64,000 bases of DNA, taken from contig QNQO01000200.1 in the NCBI GenBank assembly GCA_003290165.1, positions 310,001 to 374,000 of the forward strand, written 5' to 3'. The DNA is from Berberis thunbergii. Taxonomy: Eukaryota > Streptophyta > Magnoliopsida > Ranunculales > Berberidaceae. Numbering within the stretch: the stretch's first letter is position 1; each line of letters opens with the position of its first letter. Made by a program: the position numbers and the translations under genes. The notes below the pieces were generated by a model. The model searched no databases, was not told the DNA's origin, and saw nothing but the letters and a program-made list of their open reading frames with translations. Positions 1 through 10,611 of the stretch are shown in pieces.

Positions 1-1216
1 CACTTTTGGCACCACCTCCTCTTAGATTCATTATTTCTCCTCCTAAAGTAACATCATATATGAGCCCATATGAGAAAAATCAGGCCTCAAATTTTGAGAA
101 TGCCTATTTATGTTGATCATGGTTTTGAAGTTTTGGTCAATCCAACTAATAGATAGACCCCTATTTTCATTATCATAAGAAACCTTGATTTCCCGCCAAT
201 CTGTATTCTCCCTGTAGATTATTTCTAGAAACAAGAATCAATCAAATGGTTGCTTGCTTGCTCCCTTGAACATCCACTTGCTGAAACATCAGACTAAACT
301 TCAATTGTCTGATCTATTATGGCAAGTGTTCTTTAATTTTGTTCATATTTTTAGTCAGTCATTAATTTTTCAGTTTGACACTTGTAGCAATTCGGTTTCG
401 AATTATTCGGCGTTTTCAATAGCCAAACTGTCCAAGTGAAGTTTTCTTATTCATAGACAGTCTGCAAAGTACATTTCCACGCTGATCCCAGATTAAATAT
501 ATAAACCAGATGTAGCTACTTCAGAGGCAATGTTCTATATATTTTCGGTCCAAATTAGACAGTTTACTTCTCCGAATTCCTTTAAATCATTTGGTCCAAA
601 TTATAGTAACAGAGATACAAGTTGTGACAGGCTGACAGCTTCAACCATGATTCAACTAAAACCAATGGTCTATGAAACAGTGACACTTCTTTTACAAACA
701 TAAGAATAAAAATACAAAATGAATAAAAAAATTCTTGTGAGAGTCAGATACTCAATGGGGCACTATTCATTATCAATTTTTTTTAACATACATTTCAAAG
801 ATTCAAATTTGTTATACATGTTTTGACTTGAGTATAGCAAGATAGTAATATGTAAATATCAATATTGATTGGACAGTAAAATATAATGACTAACAAAATG
901 AAGTTTATATATGTAAAAAAAAAATTTGTAACATAAGGACCTGCCCTTATTTTGGTTGGTTTTTTATTTGATGTGTCCAACATTCGGTACCCATGTCAGA
1001 TAATACCGACACGCGTACCCATGTCATTGTTATATGACCAACTCTCAACATCGAAGCTATATTGATGCGTAGAGTCGAGTAAACTTCATAATGGAGCTTT
1101 TCACAAACATTGCGCATCATAAAGAGTGGGGCAGTATGCATGGGATATTATTCCATTCACCACAAAGATAAGCATAGAAAACAAAAAATGGAATAGCTTA
1201 CAGTGGAGGAAGGTAC
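1..1216 (-). other. Probable intron 3 of the ABF gene, running off the window
   Basis: No LRRTxxGPW-coding exon is visible on the minus strand here, so this stretch is best read as intron sequence downstream of exon 3. It is AT-rich with no convincing coding potential. Positions 955-1140 resemble a fragment often seen in plant repeats (MTWVRVSVLSDMGTE on the minus strand), probably transposon debris. Confidence 0.55.
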
Positions 1217-1246
1217 CTGACTCTTTTGCATGCCCTTGATTTCCTT
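1217..1246 (-). CDS. ABF2: ABF gene, coding exon 3 (zipper continuation)
   Basis: 30 bases encoding KEIKGMQKSQ, between an AG acceptor (1247-1248) and a GT donor (1215-1216). Size and sequence match the small penultimate exon of ABF genes (typically xEIMExQKNQ). If the donor were not used, translation would run on VPSSTVSYS.. to a stop after about 19 codons, giving a protein without the C5 motif. Confidence 0.88.
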
Positions 1247-1557
1247 CTGCAAAAACTAAAATGTAGTCAAGGTATTGTGACTAAGTAATGTCCAATATAA
1301 GCTTTAATAAATAATAGCTTTTTCATTAGATAAAATAAATCACACCTGTTTCTTCTCTAACTCTTCGTTCATCTCTTTAAGTTTTGCAACTTCTGCTTCC
1401 AGCTCCATGGTGTATGCCTGTCAGCGACCCAAAACATGAAATTAGAATGTAGGATAAAAACGAATGAGCACAATTGTCAAAAAAGGAAAAGGAGAACCAG
1501 GATATCAATCATAAACAGAAGGAAGGTTTTATTATTATTATTATTTTTTTTTTTTAA

Positions 1558-1588
<31 letters not shown>

Positions 1589-3794
1589 ATTATTTTTTTT
1601 TTTTTTATTCCAATAGCAGACCTTCCTTTTCTTTCCCCTGAGTCATCAAATTGATGATAAAAACTTTGGGGCATAAGATTTTGTCGGTTTATTCTGAATT
1701 TATGGCCAATAAATGAAAAGGGAACGAGACTTTTTTTTGCATTTCTTGACAACCCTTAGTCCAAAATATGTACCATCTTTTGTTTAACCAATATAGTGAT
1801 ACTAATATACATTCTATACATTTTTGCGGCTACGTTAAGCAATCAAAGTTTCTCTCAGAATTTTTAGAGTAACAACAGAAGTTGATTCCATTCAGGATTT
1901 GCTACCTTTTAAAACAAATCTTGAAATCCATTGGCTTAAGCAGCTTCTTCTCTAATGATGTCTACTAATGGAGCTAAGGCAGAAAGTAATGTTTTGTCTG
2001 TCGCATTTCACCACTTGCGTCGGGACAGTAAAGTACTTAGTCACATTTCTATGTGGCACGTGCAGCAGGAAAGTAAAGTACTTAGTCACATTTCTATGTG
2101 GCTTTTGAATTAATAGAAGAAGACTGTCATAATAAATTATAGCATTTTATGAGTTTTTGAAAAATGAAAATTTTGTTATCATCAAGGAGACTTCCACAGA
2201 ACTCAATTGGTTGTAGATGTAAAATTCAACTATTGGCATGTGGGATTGACGATAGAGGGCCGATTTGGGGTGGTTCCGACTTTACTAATATCCTCAAAGA
2301 AGGGCGTAATTCAGAAAGTTGGTAGTATTAAACTTTGGTTTGCGAACAAAATTTGTAAATAGTATTTCTTTCCTTTCCCTTTTCATTTCTTATTGTAACA
2401 TAAGGGTCTGCATTGAAGGAAGCACATATGTTTATAGACATGTAAACTTGAACATCCATTCTGTTTTTTTTTTATCAGGCAAAATAGAAGCATGGTGTTG
2501 TATAGGTTAAAACTGTAAGCAATCTTAGCTACATAGAATAAGAGTAAACATAAACTATGAAATAATATGGTAAACTTGCAAAGAGAGTTACCTGCTTGCG
2601 AGCGCGTGACCTTGCTGCAGATTCTCTGTTCTTTATCATTCTTCTCTGCCTCCTTTCAACTACCTTCTCCACTGCACCACTGCTTCTCTTCCCCCTTAAA
2701 CCATTTCCATTAAACATGTATGGAACCGGTGACAAGGAAGATGAATCCCCGTTACTCTTTCCATTTGCAGGAGACCCTGTTGCAACTGTCACTGCTCCAG
2801 CTGATAAACCAATACCCATCCCTCCACCTTGTAGTCCACCTCCTTGAACAAAACTGTTGTTAATTGTTGGATCACCAATTCCCATTATTCCACCCCTTGC
2901 CCCCGGACTAGCTAACTGAGCATTTGTTAGATGCAATGGCGAGGCATAAGTCACAGCAGGTTGTTTTGGAAATATTTGTGGCTGCTGCTGCTGTCTCTGT
3001 TGTTGTATTTGTTGTTGTTGCTGTTGTTGCAGATGCTGCTGCTGCTGTTGTTGTTGCTGCTGCTGCTGCAGGTGAGAAGATCTGATCCCATTTACATTAA
3101 TTCCTAGATTCGGGGACTGATTATTGGATGGAATGTTACTGTCTGCAATTCTATTACCCATGACTCCATTGGTCCGAGCAGGTTGTCCGAACCCAAGAGA
3201 CAGACCAGGATTGCCATTACTAGGAAACAATTCACCAAAAAGTCCATTATTATTATTATTATTATTATTTCTCGCGACTGGCTGCTGATCCTCCCTAACT
3301 ACACCTGCCCTCACCAAAAACTCCTCCAGTGTGATCTCTCCCAAAGTCTGTTGTCTCTGCGACAAATTCAGACCCCCATTTACATTCGCAGCCTTACCAC
3401 CACCACTAACACCACCAACACCACCACCACCACCACCACCACTTTCCTTAAAGACATCTCTCCACACCTCATCAACAGTTTTCGTACTAAGTGTTCTAGG
3501 CAAAGTAAGTGAACCTTGCCTCTGCAAATTCCCACCACTAGGTACCCCTCCATCAGCCACACCACCGAAAGTCGAAGACCCCGCCATAGCTTGAGCTTCT
3601 TCAGCTGTCCAAATATTCTTAAGAAACTCATCCATGTTCATCGATCCGAAATCCTTCCCTAGTCCACCCATAGCGTTCTGAATTTCATCAAAGGTCAAAG
3701 AGTAGATGGAAGGCTGCCGGGTCAGCGAAAAATTCTCCGGCGGCCTTCCATTCCCATCATCCCCCATATTCTTGTAATTGAATTGAGATCCCAT
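1217..3794 (-). CDS. ABF2: ABF/AREB-type group A bZIP transcription factor, ABF2-like; 3' end missing
   Basis: Nuclear activator of abscisic-acid responses that binds ABRE (ACGTGGC) promoters. Coding exons, read on the minus strand, are 3794-2592, 1417-1346 and 1246-1217 (401 + 24 + 10 codons, all phase 0, GT..AG borders). The start is the ATG at 3794 (MGSQ); the codon two upstream is TTG, not ATG. Visible in order: C1 motif with RQPS (Ser about 29) followed by SIYSLTFDEIQ; C2 with RQGSLTLPRTLS (Ser about 95); C3 with RQQTLGE (Thr about 150) and LEEFLVRAG; Asn, Gly and Gln runs; then a basic region ending NRESAARSRARKQ at 401, continuing into a leucine zipper in exons 2-3. RxxS/T sites in C1-C3 are the known SnRK2 targets of this family. 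The usual C-terminal C5 motif (LRRTxxGPW) is not found in 1-1216, so the last exon probably lies outside the window. Wording around GVMGN, IFPKQP and GKSNGDSSSLSPxPYMFN is closest to Arabidopsis ABF2/AREB1. Confidence 0.93.
1346..1417 (-). CDS. ABF2: ABF gene, coding exon 2 (start of leucine zipper)
   Basis: 72 bases, 24 codons, beginning AYTMELEAEV and ending NEELEKKQ. It is bordered by an AG acceptor at 1418-1419 and a GT donor at 1344-1345, and joins exon 1 in phase 0 to complete SRARKQ-AYTMELEAE, the invariant junction between basic region and zipper in ABF proteins. Too short to appear as an open reading frame of its own. Confidence 0.93.
1418..2591 (-). other. ABF gene, intron 1 (1174 bp)
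   Basis: Bounded by the exon-1 donor CAG|GTAACT (GT at 2590-2591) and the exon-2 acceptor (AG at 1418-1419). It holds a T-rich low-complexity tract at 1526-1608 and two identical 30-bp copies (2028-2057 and 2073-2102, period 45) separated by a G-box CACGTG. No other feature is seen. Confidence 0.85.
2028..2102. repeat. 30-bp direct repeat around a G-box in ABF intron 1
   Basis: The same 30 bases, starting GTAAAGTACTTAG and ending TCTATGTGGC, occur at 2028-2057 and 2073-2102. The first copy runs into CACGTG (2057-2062), a palindromic G-box. Within an intron of an ABRE-binding factor this could be an enhancer-like site, but that is inference. Confidence 0.8.
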
Positions 3795-3946
3795 TTTCAA
3801 GAAACCAAAACCAATAAATTACTTCAATCCAAATTTCTACACCAAATTCAACCCTTATTCTCTAACAAATCCCTCAAATCCAATTCAATTACCACATTCC
3901 ACTACTCTGATCTATACCACAATCTCAAACTAAAAGAGCTTCAACA

Positions 3947-4360
3947 CTTCAAAAAAAAAAACCTGAACTTTATCAACCCCGACTGCTTCAACTACCAAAA
4001 AATCAAACAAAAAGAACAATTCAGTCACCCAAGCATCTTCATTTCAAGCTCAACATTCAAAAACACCCATCAAATCATACCCAATCAATTCAAACATAAA
4101 AACCCTAACTCCAACTATCAACAACAACAACAACCTCTCTACTCACTTAAATCGCAACAAAATCTCAAATTTAAAGATACCCTTTGAACAAAATCTTCAA
4201 AAAAATCAGATAAAAGTGAAAGAAATCCAATAAGATCCACTCAATCCAATATATCTCAAAGTGGGTATTCAAGATACTTAACAACAAAATACAAAAAACC
4301 AAAAAATCACTTCCGACAAGCAAAACAATTTACAAAAAAGTTTTTTAAAAAATATATTAC
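3947..4360 (-). other. Probable 5' leader intron of the ABF gene
   Basis: On the minus strand a good donor ACAG|GTAATA (GT at 4359-4360) is followed by AT-rich sequence, then a T11 tract and an AG acceptor at 3947-3948. Splicing would join a leader exon (about 4470-4361, no ATG) to 3946-3795. ABF genes commonly have a leader intron. The second leader part holds a minimal upstream ORF, ATG-TGG-TAA, at 3897-3889. Confidence 0.6.
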
Positions 4361-4498
4361 CTGTTTTTTTCTTGCTTTTTGTAGAGACGAGATTCGAGAG
4401 AGATTTTGTGTTTCTTCTTCTTCTGCCTTCTCGCGATTGCCAAGTGTCGACTCTCTGCAATACAAAGACTTACTAAATGAAAGAGAGGTCGGGTGCTC

Positions 4499-4507
4499 TT
4501 ATATAAA
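4499..4507 (-). promoter_or_regulatory. TATA box of the ABF gene
   Basis: Minus-strand TTTATATAA in an otherwise GC-mixed stretch, about 30 bases ahead of the likely transcript start near 4470 and 140 bases ahead of the leader-intron donor. Confidence 0.65.
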
Positions 4508-4571
4508 ATAATTTAATATTATTAAATGCACCCCAAAAAATTTATTATTGGTAGCCATCACCTCTTGTGAA

Positions 4572-4577
4572 ACGTGG
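4572..4577 (+). promoter_or_regulatory. ABRE-like ACGTGG box, proximal
   Basis: AACGTGGA lies about 65 bases upstream of the TATA box. ACGTG is the core bound by ABF proteins, so the gene may respond to its own product or to other ABFs. Confidence 0.5.
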
Positions 4578-4723
4578 ACAAGAAACATATTGGGTAGGAT
4601 GGTGATGGTGATGGTGATGGAGAGCCAATTAGAGGATGAGACTTGGAGCAATCTTTACCGCCCATCTGTCCTTTTACCTTTTTAGTGGATGATCGGGATG
4701 GGTTTCTTTTTGTTGTTGAGGGG

Positions 4724-4729
4724 ACGTGG
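4724..4729 (+). promoter_or_regulatory. ABRE-like ACGTGG box, distal
   Basis: GGACGTGGG about 220 bases upstream of the TATA box. ABA induction generally needs two ABREs or an ABRE plus a coupling element; this is the second. The segmental duplication starts at or just after this site. Confidence 0.45.
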
Positions 4730-4862
4730 GTTTGTGAGTAAGCCTGATGTGTAAAGTATGCACTTATTTTTTTGTCCTTTTATGGGTGTTTTGAGGATTG
4801 TGACAAGTTGGTTGACACACTATTGGATGGGGTTTCAAAGGGAGGGGCCTTGGATGGTGAAT

Positions 4863-5051
4863 GCGAGCTTTGCTACAGAGCGAGGGAGGGAGCGAGGGAA
4901 AGGGGGCGAGGGATGGGTGGTAATCATCCATCCACCTCGAGATAAGTATATCAAATTTGAGATGTGCGATGATACTTATCTCGAGGTGAATGGGTGGCTT
5001 TCACCCATCCCTTGCTCTCTCCCTCATGCCCCTCGACCCCTAGAATTTTCC
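4863..5051. mobile_element. Foldback MITE with 8-bp target duplication
   Basis: Flanked by perfect TGGTGAAT copies (4855-4862, 5052-5059). The paralogous site in copy 2 (near 21470) has a single TGGTGAAT and no insert, so the boundaries are certain. The 189-bp element folds: a left arm ending CCTCGAGATAAGTAT pairs with a right arm starting ATACTTATCTCGAGG across about 30 bases. An 8-bp duplication points to the hAT superfamily. No coding capacity. Confidence 0.88.
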
Positions 5052-5900
5052 TGGTGAATTCAATTAGGTATAAATTTTCATTTTGTAGTGTTGGTGCGGT
5101 CGATGATAGTTATAGGATACTGCTGTGCTAATCTGCTGGTTACGAAGTGTGCCATCAAAAACATGTTTATTACTCCCCCAATTCTAATTGTCGAAGAAAT
5201 CAGCAAGGGATCCTCCCTCCCTTCCTCGCTGGCTTCCTCACTAGTTAGCCAAGATCTTATTACTCTGAATGACATGGAGTAAAAATATATCATGGATTAA
5301 GTACCACGACCATTAAAATTCACTTACAAAGTTATGTACATGTGCTAAAGCACATAAAATAGAGTGTCAGTATAATTTTAGAGAAATGGAGTAAAAAAAA
5401 AAGTTCATGAAATAAAGTGTTGGACACACTAAAATGTGGTTATGAAGTTTGTGTACCAAAAACATGTTTACCATAGCATCTTAAGGATACATGGGGAAAT
5501 GCTTTGTGAATGAGTAACAAAGGAGCTAAATTTGTCCATGATGTAAAATGGATAAAGATACGATGTTTAATTTATTGAAGGCATATTGTATAATTGTCGA
5601 AGGCTTGTAGTGTAACACATGGAATGTGGAAATATGTTGAAAGTGATTAGAGTCCACTATATATATGGGACGTGTTAAACGACACTTGGAAGTTTTAAAA
5701 GGCTTGTAACATTTGTATCATAAATTAATTAGTGGGTCATGCATATATCAATTATTTATTTATTTTTCCTTTTTTTTTCTTCTTCTAGTAAAGTTTTGGA
5801 AATCAGCATTGACTATTTTAGGATTTTGGATAATATTGACCCTTAAATGTGGAAACAGGATTAGCAAAAAGTAGATAAGAACAACTTGACATATTTTCAA

Positions 5901-6035
5901 GATGAGCATTGCTAGAGTGCTAGGCCGGTCCATCACCATCCATCATTTTAGAGATGCTGAAAATGAGTTTATCTCTAGAATGATGGATGATGATGGGTCG
6001 GCCTAGCACTGTCGACTTGACTATCTAGAATCAAG
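5901..6035. mobile_element. Foldback element in copy 1
   Basis: Arms 5911-5955 and 5971-6015 are near-perfect inverted repeats (GTGCTAGGCCG... / ...CGGCCTAGCAC). Compared with copy 2 (about 22360) and with 6990-7030, it interrupts the sequence around TTCMAAGA. A half-related single arm follows at 6049-6115. Exact ends are uncertain. Confidence 0.6.
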
Positions 6036-6129
6036 GTTCCAAGACACAAGGGGTACATCTCTAGGATGATGGACAATATTAGGCTAGACCTGACACGAGT
6101 CTGACTTGCCTGATCTGACCCTTTAGAAA

Positions 6130-6903
6130 AGTTGATCAATTATTTATTCTTTTTTCTTTTTCTTCTTTTAACTAAAAGCTAAATTCAGGAGTTCTCTATT
6201 TTTTCACCACTCTAACTACATCCCATATTTTAACTTTTTCATCATTATTTTAATATATCTTTAATTTTTCTATAACAATTGAATTTCAATTATACTATTA
6301 TTAATTTCAACTAAATATAATTATATTAATTAGTTTTAATTATATTAAATGAATTATTATTAATTTCAACTTAAATATATAATATTACTATTTTCAGTTA
6401 TACTATTATATAAAATATTTTTGTAATTATACTACTATTAATTTAAATTGACTAATTAAAAAAATTGGAAATTAAAAAAAATAGTATTAATAATTAAATT
6501 TTAATCATTATTTAAATATATCTTCCATTTTTATATCATTATTTAGATAATTACTATTAATAATTTTATCATTATTTAAATTAGAATTAAAAATTACTTT
6601 TGTTTAAATTAGTATTAATTTGTTTTCAATTATACTATTAATAATTTTTAATTATTTATTTATCATTATTTAAATTAGTATTGATAATTATTTTTTAATT
6701 ATACTATTATTTAAATACTTTTATTTTTATTTTTGATTTATTTTTAATTTAAAAACTTAAATATTTGAATATTTTATTATATTTAAATATAGGAGATGGT
6801 TAATTTCTCCCTAAATTTAGAGGAAAGTTGAGGCAAAATCTATTATAAAAAATAAGTTAAAGATATGATTAAAAGAGTATTTTAATTATTTAGGAATTAT
6901 TAG
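6130..6903. repeat. Very AT-rich inserted block, unclassified
   Basis: About 770 bp of almost pure A/T with many ATTATTTAA and TAATTA motifs, ending AGAGATGCTCT. It separates two copies of the same roughly 100-bp sequence (5790-5890 and 6905-7010), so it was either inserted or bracketed by a local duplication. No coding potential. Confidence 0.5.
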
Positions 6904-7220
6904 AGATGCTCTAATAAAGTTTTGAAAATCAGCATTGACTTATATTAGAGTTTGGGATAATATTGACCCTTAAATGTGAAATAGGATTAGCAAAAAGTGG
7001 ATAAGAACAATTTGACATACTTCCAAGACACAAGGGGGTGTCGATTACCACCTACCTATTCACATGCATGGGGTACGCTTGTTCATGTGTCTTGTCTTTC
7101 ACAACAAATCACAGTCCATAAGATAAGAATAGACTCTTGTGACAGAATAATAGAATTGGAGATCCCTATAACTTTTGAATTAGAGGAAGAACTTTCAGAA
7201 ATGGATGTTACGAATATTTA

Positions 7221-7898
7221 GGCTTCTAATTGGAGGAAGATAATTCAGAAATGGATTGTACAAAGAGCCCTTTTAGGGGCGAGGCCTCCCCACCACCATC
7301 CATTAATTTTCAAACTATTAGAATTAGAGGAAGAACGCTTGTTTTTTTTTTTCAGAACTGTTAAGTCGTGTTATTGATTAATCAAAATTAAATTTCAAAT
7401 TATTATATTCTTACGCTAAAAAAAAAAACTTAAATTGATTATTATTTAATCCCCACAATTTTTCCAATCTGTCCCTCCTCTCCCTTTACTTATTGAAGTA
7501 TTTCTTCCACAATGTTTAGGGTACTTCAAAGAATATTGTAGGCTGATCAAACTTGTATTTGAGAGTTCGAGAGATAAAATAAAGGGAGGGGAAATGGGGA
7601 GAAATTAGAAAGTGAGAGAGAAGGGATTTGTGAGAAAAAGCTATGGTGGTTGTCGAGTATTGATTTGGGAAACAAAGACAAGAAGGAAAGGAGATGGGTG
7701 GTACACAAAAACCACACCTGCAAATTATAAACTACAATGACAAACAAACTGCAGATTTCACCCTACGAGTCCATCCAATAAAAAGAAAAACAAAACATGG
7801 CAAGAAATATTCATAGGAACATCAATGAGATCTAAATTCGATTTAAAACAAAGACTAAAGCTAAATTTTGTCAGCGATGAGAAAACAACAACACAACT
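7221..7898. other. No gene seen; AT-rich intergenic DNA
   Basis: Present only in copy 1. A CT-rich minus-strand reading frame at 7547-7747 has no recognisable domain. A motif GGGGCGAGGCCTCCCCACC at 7276-7294 recalls the MITEs at 4863 and 9921 but I cannot delimit an element. Confidence 0.5.
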
Positions 7899-8453
7899 TA
7901 GGGGTGGGTGTTGTCGGATCAATTGTATTTTGAGCCTCGAACCGAATTCGTTCAGTTTATCCAAAATCCAAATTGAAACTGAATTTTGTATTTGTTAACC
8001 GATAAAATTGGTTGAACCAAATTTCGGATCAGTCCGGCTCGGTTGGGCCGAAGTTTCAGGCTCAAGCATTTGAAAGACTTACATTAAAACAAGCCCAATT
8101 TTTTTGTTTAAATTCAAATTTATTGACAGACTCAATTTTTAGCCCAAAATTGAAAACTAAGAGAGAAGGGGGTGGTTCAGTGCAATAGGATACACTGTGA
8201 TGCATTTGTTGCACTAATCAGGTATTGACACCTTCTTGTTATTTATTTATTTATTTATTTATATATATCTAATTAATCGGTCGGTTCAATTATTATTCAA
8301 TCAGTTCAAAATCGTAAACCGATTTCGAACCATATATAACCGGTTCGGTTTAAATTATTTTCTTTCTACTCATATTTCAATTTAGTTACAAACCAAATTT
8401 GAAAATCAATTCGGTTTGTTAACCGAATTTAAATTGATTTTGTGTCACCCCTA
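7899..8453. mobile_element. hAT-like MITE, 555 bp
   Basis: Terminal inverted repeats TAGGGGTGGGTG / TGTCACCCCTA and perfect 8-bp flanking duplications ACACAACT (7891-7898, 8454-8461). The interior is rich in GGTTCGGTT/AACCGAA words in both orientations. The termini and duplication length are typical of non-autonomous hAT elements. Confidence 0.85.
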
Positions 8454-8603
8454 ACACAACTCACCCACATCCAAAAGGAGAATAAAAATAGGGAGGCACA
8501 CATGGCCTCCTGAATCAGTATCCCATGTATGGGTTGAAATGCCGAGGTCACAACTGCTTCATTCCAGGAACATTAGTTCATATAGCCAAAACCTACATGT
8601 GTG

Positions 8604-9691
8604 TAGGGATGGCAGTGGTGCAGATTTTAAAGGATATTCGTCCCACCCAATCCGTATGGGGCGGATTTAGATATAGCTAAACGAGTTTTGGGGGCGGATA
8701 CAGATATTCAAATAAAATCCGTCGAATATTCGGGGCGGATACGGATTTAGCCATATCCGCCCCACAGATATCTGTTTAGGTATTGATATTACAAAAGTAC
8801 CCTTAACATTTTAAAAAGCAAACTTATCCATCTCACCTTTCTCTTCATTTTTCTCTCTCCCTTGGCTCAGCCTCTGTTATCTTTTCATTTTTTGAGAGCA
8901 CTCTCTTCATTTTTTTTCTCAAAGACAACCTCTCTTCTCTCTTCAATTCCACTCTTCATTTTTTCTCAGAGAAGAAGGCATCGTCTCCTTCTCTTTTTTA
9001 CTCTCATGATCTCATATCTATCTCCTCTAGCATGAAAAATGCAACGAATAACCACCATCTAGCCTCGCTGGGCGTTGCGTAGTGCGTACCTCCAGCAAGT
9101 CCAACGCATTCATCAGTTCATTCTCTGCTCCGCCGCATCGTTCCTTCTTTTTTTTGAAAAAAAATCGATCTAAAGAATCAGATCCGAGATATGATATCTG
9201 AGATCTCAAATCTGAAAACTTTGATCAAATCTCAGATCTAGAGATCTTTGGATCTAAGATCTCAGATCAGGTTTATTTTTACTTATTTTTTTGTAATCCA
9301 AATATCTCAGGTTTTTTTTTTTTGTAATCCAAAGATCTTAGGTTTTTTATTTGTATTTTTTTGTATGGTTTTCTAACTCGTGTCGATCAGGTATTGATGT
9401 TGAGTTTTTGTTATAATTCTTAGAGATGATGGATAAAATATTTTTTTTACTGATGAATGATCTTTTACTGATTTTTGTATGGATTCATCTGTATAAGATG
9501 GATAAGCCTGATGTTAGAGAACAAATTTTTTTTTAACGGATATTTGGGTGGGACGGATATTTGCTAATCCGTACGAGGCGGTGGTGGTTTTTAAATAAAT
9601 TTACAAACGTATTGGTGAGGTGAATTTGGGGATCCGCTACTCCTGACAAGATGAAAATGAATTTGCTCAAATCCGCTCCGTTGCCATCCTA
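8604..9691. mobile_element. hAT-like non-autonomous element, copy A (~1.09 kb)
   Basis: Begins TAGGGATGGCAG and ends TTGCCATCCTA, with ATGTGTG repeated on both sides (8597-8603, 9694-9700; one to two bases of imprecision). Subterminal words GGGGCGGAT and ATCCGCCCC recur in both orientations. The core (9180-9270) is dense in AGATCT/GATCTCAGATC palindromes. Same family and architecture as 41831-42873. No transposase. Confidence 0.8.
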
Positions 9692-9920
9692 TGATGTGTG
9701 ACAAATCAACAATAAACTCTAAGCACAAAATAAAGCAATGCTATGGTGTAACACTGGCTCCAAACATTGGTCACTTTATATATATATATTTATATATAAG
9801 TTAAAGGTTAGCAAATCAAGTAACGCCACTTTCCATGAAGATACAATAATACTATAATTTATTCAAAGATTTCAACAGCAAATGATCAAATTTGGAATCT
9901 GGGCATTGAAGATCTTGAAA

Positions 9921-10074
9921 GTCGTTCTAGCTGTTGAGAAAAAGGGCGAGGGGGGTGGGTATTACCACTCATCTCCCTTAAGATACGCATCTTGAAAGCA
10001 CATACACGTATTTTGAGGGAGATGAGCGGTCACACTCACCCCCTCGCCCATTTCCTCACCATTTAGAGTTTTCC
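9921..10074. mobile_element. Foldback MITE related to the one at 4863
   Basis: Arms AGGGCGAGGGGGGTGGGT... / ...ACTCACCCCCTCGCCC with an inner stem ACTCATCTCCCT; flanked by CTTGAAA (9914-9920, 10075-10081; 7 of 8 bases). Shares the GGGCGAGGG-TGGGTG arm words with 4863-5051. 154 bp, non-coding. Confidence 0.75.
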
Positions 10075-10089
10075 CTTGAAAAATCATGA

Positions 10090-10545
10090 GCACTCTCTTT
10101 ATCTCATTGTCTTTGCTTTATCTTCTCCTCAATCTCTTCGCCCATCAATCTTCCACCTCTCTTTCTCTGGCTTTGCTTTATCTTCTTCACGGTTTCTTCG
10201 CCTCAGGTGACACTCACTTGGAGATCAACTTTTGATGGGATTCTAGCTGAGTGCATTCCTATTTTTCCAAGATTTCTTAACAAAATGATTAAAATCAAAG
10301 TTCCGACGGTACTTACCGAAGATCGGTACAAAGATTAGTGTAGAAGCTACAAGGAGAGGGGGATCAAATTATAAATTTTTTTTTTAGCCTTGACAAAGTT
10401 AAAGGGTAAAATGACCAGAAAATTAATCTTGACTAGTCAACGACATAAACTTAATGGTTTCGTAAAAGACGAGTGTTAAATTAAATTAATCTTCAAAATG
10501 AGTGCCAAACTCTAATAACTATAAACTAATAAGGGTCAAATTAAA
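10090..10545. repeat. Imperfect duplicated CT-rich stretch and a single foldback arm
   Basis: 10090-10205 contains a diverged tandem pair around TTTGCTTTATCTTCT and TTCGCC. 10385-10545 matches the right arm of the large foldback element at 61290-61470 (shared AGGGTAAAATGA, AATTAATCTTGA, AGTCAA, GAGTGTTA). No gene seen. Confidence 0.5.
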
Positions 10546-10611
10546 ATAAAATAAAAAGAATGTTGTATTTTATATATAAAAAATGTATGCATTACTAAAA
10601 GTGGAGTTACA

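Noticed and set aside
955..1141. Minus-strand frame with MTWVRVSVLSDMGTE
   Set aside because: Resembles repeat-derived debris found across plant genomes and does not fit the ABF reading frame or last exon.
2596..3594. Plus-strand open frames opposite ABF exon 1
   Set aside because: Pro/Thr/Ile-rich shadows of the Gln, Asn and Gly codon runs of the bZIP gene; no independent motif.
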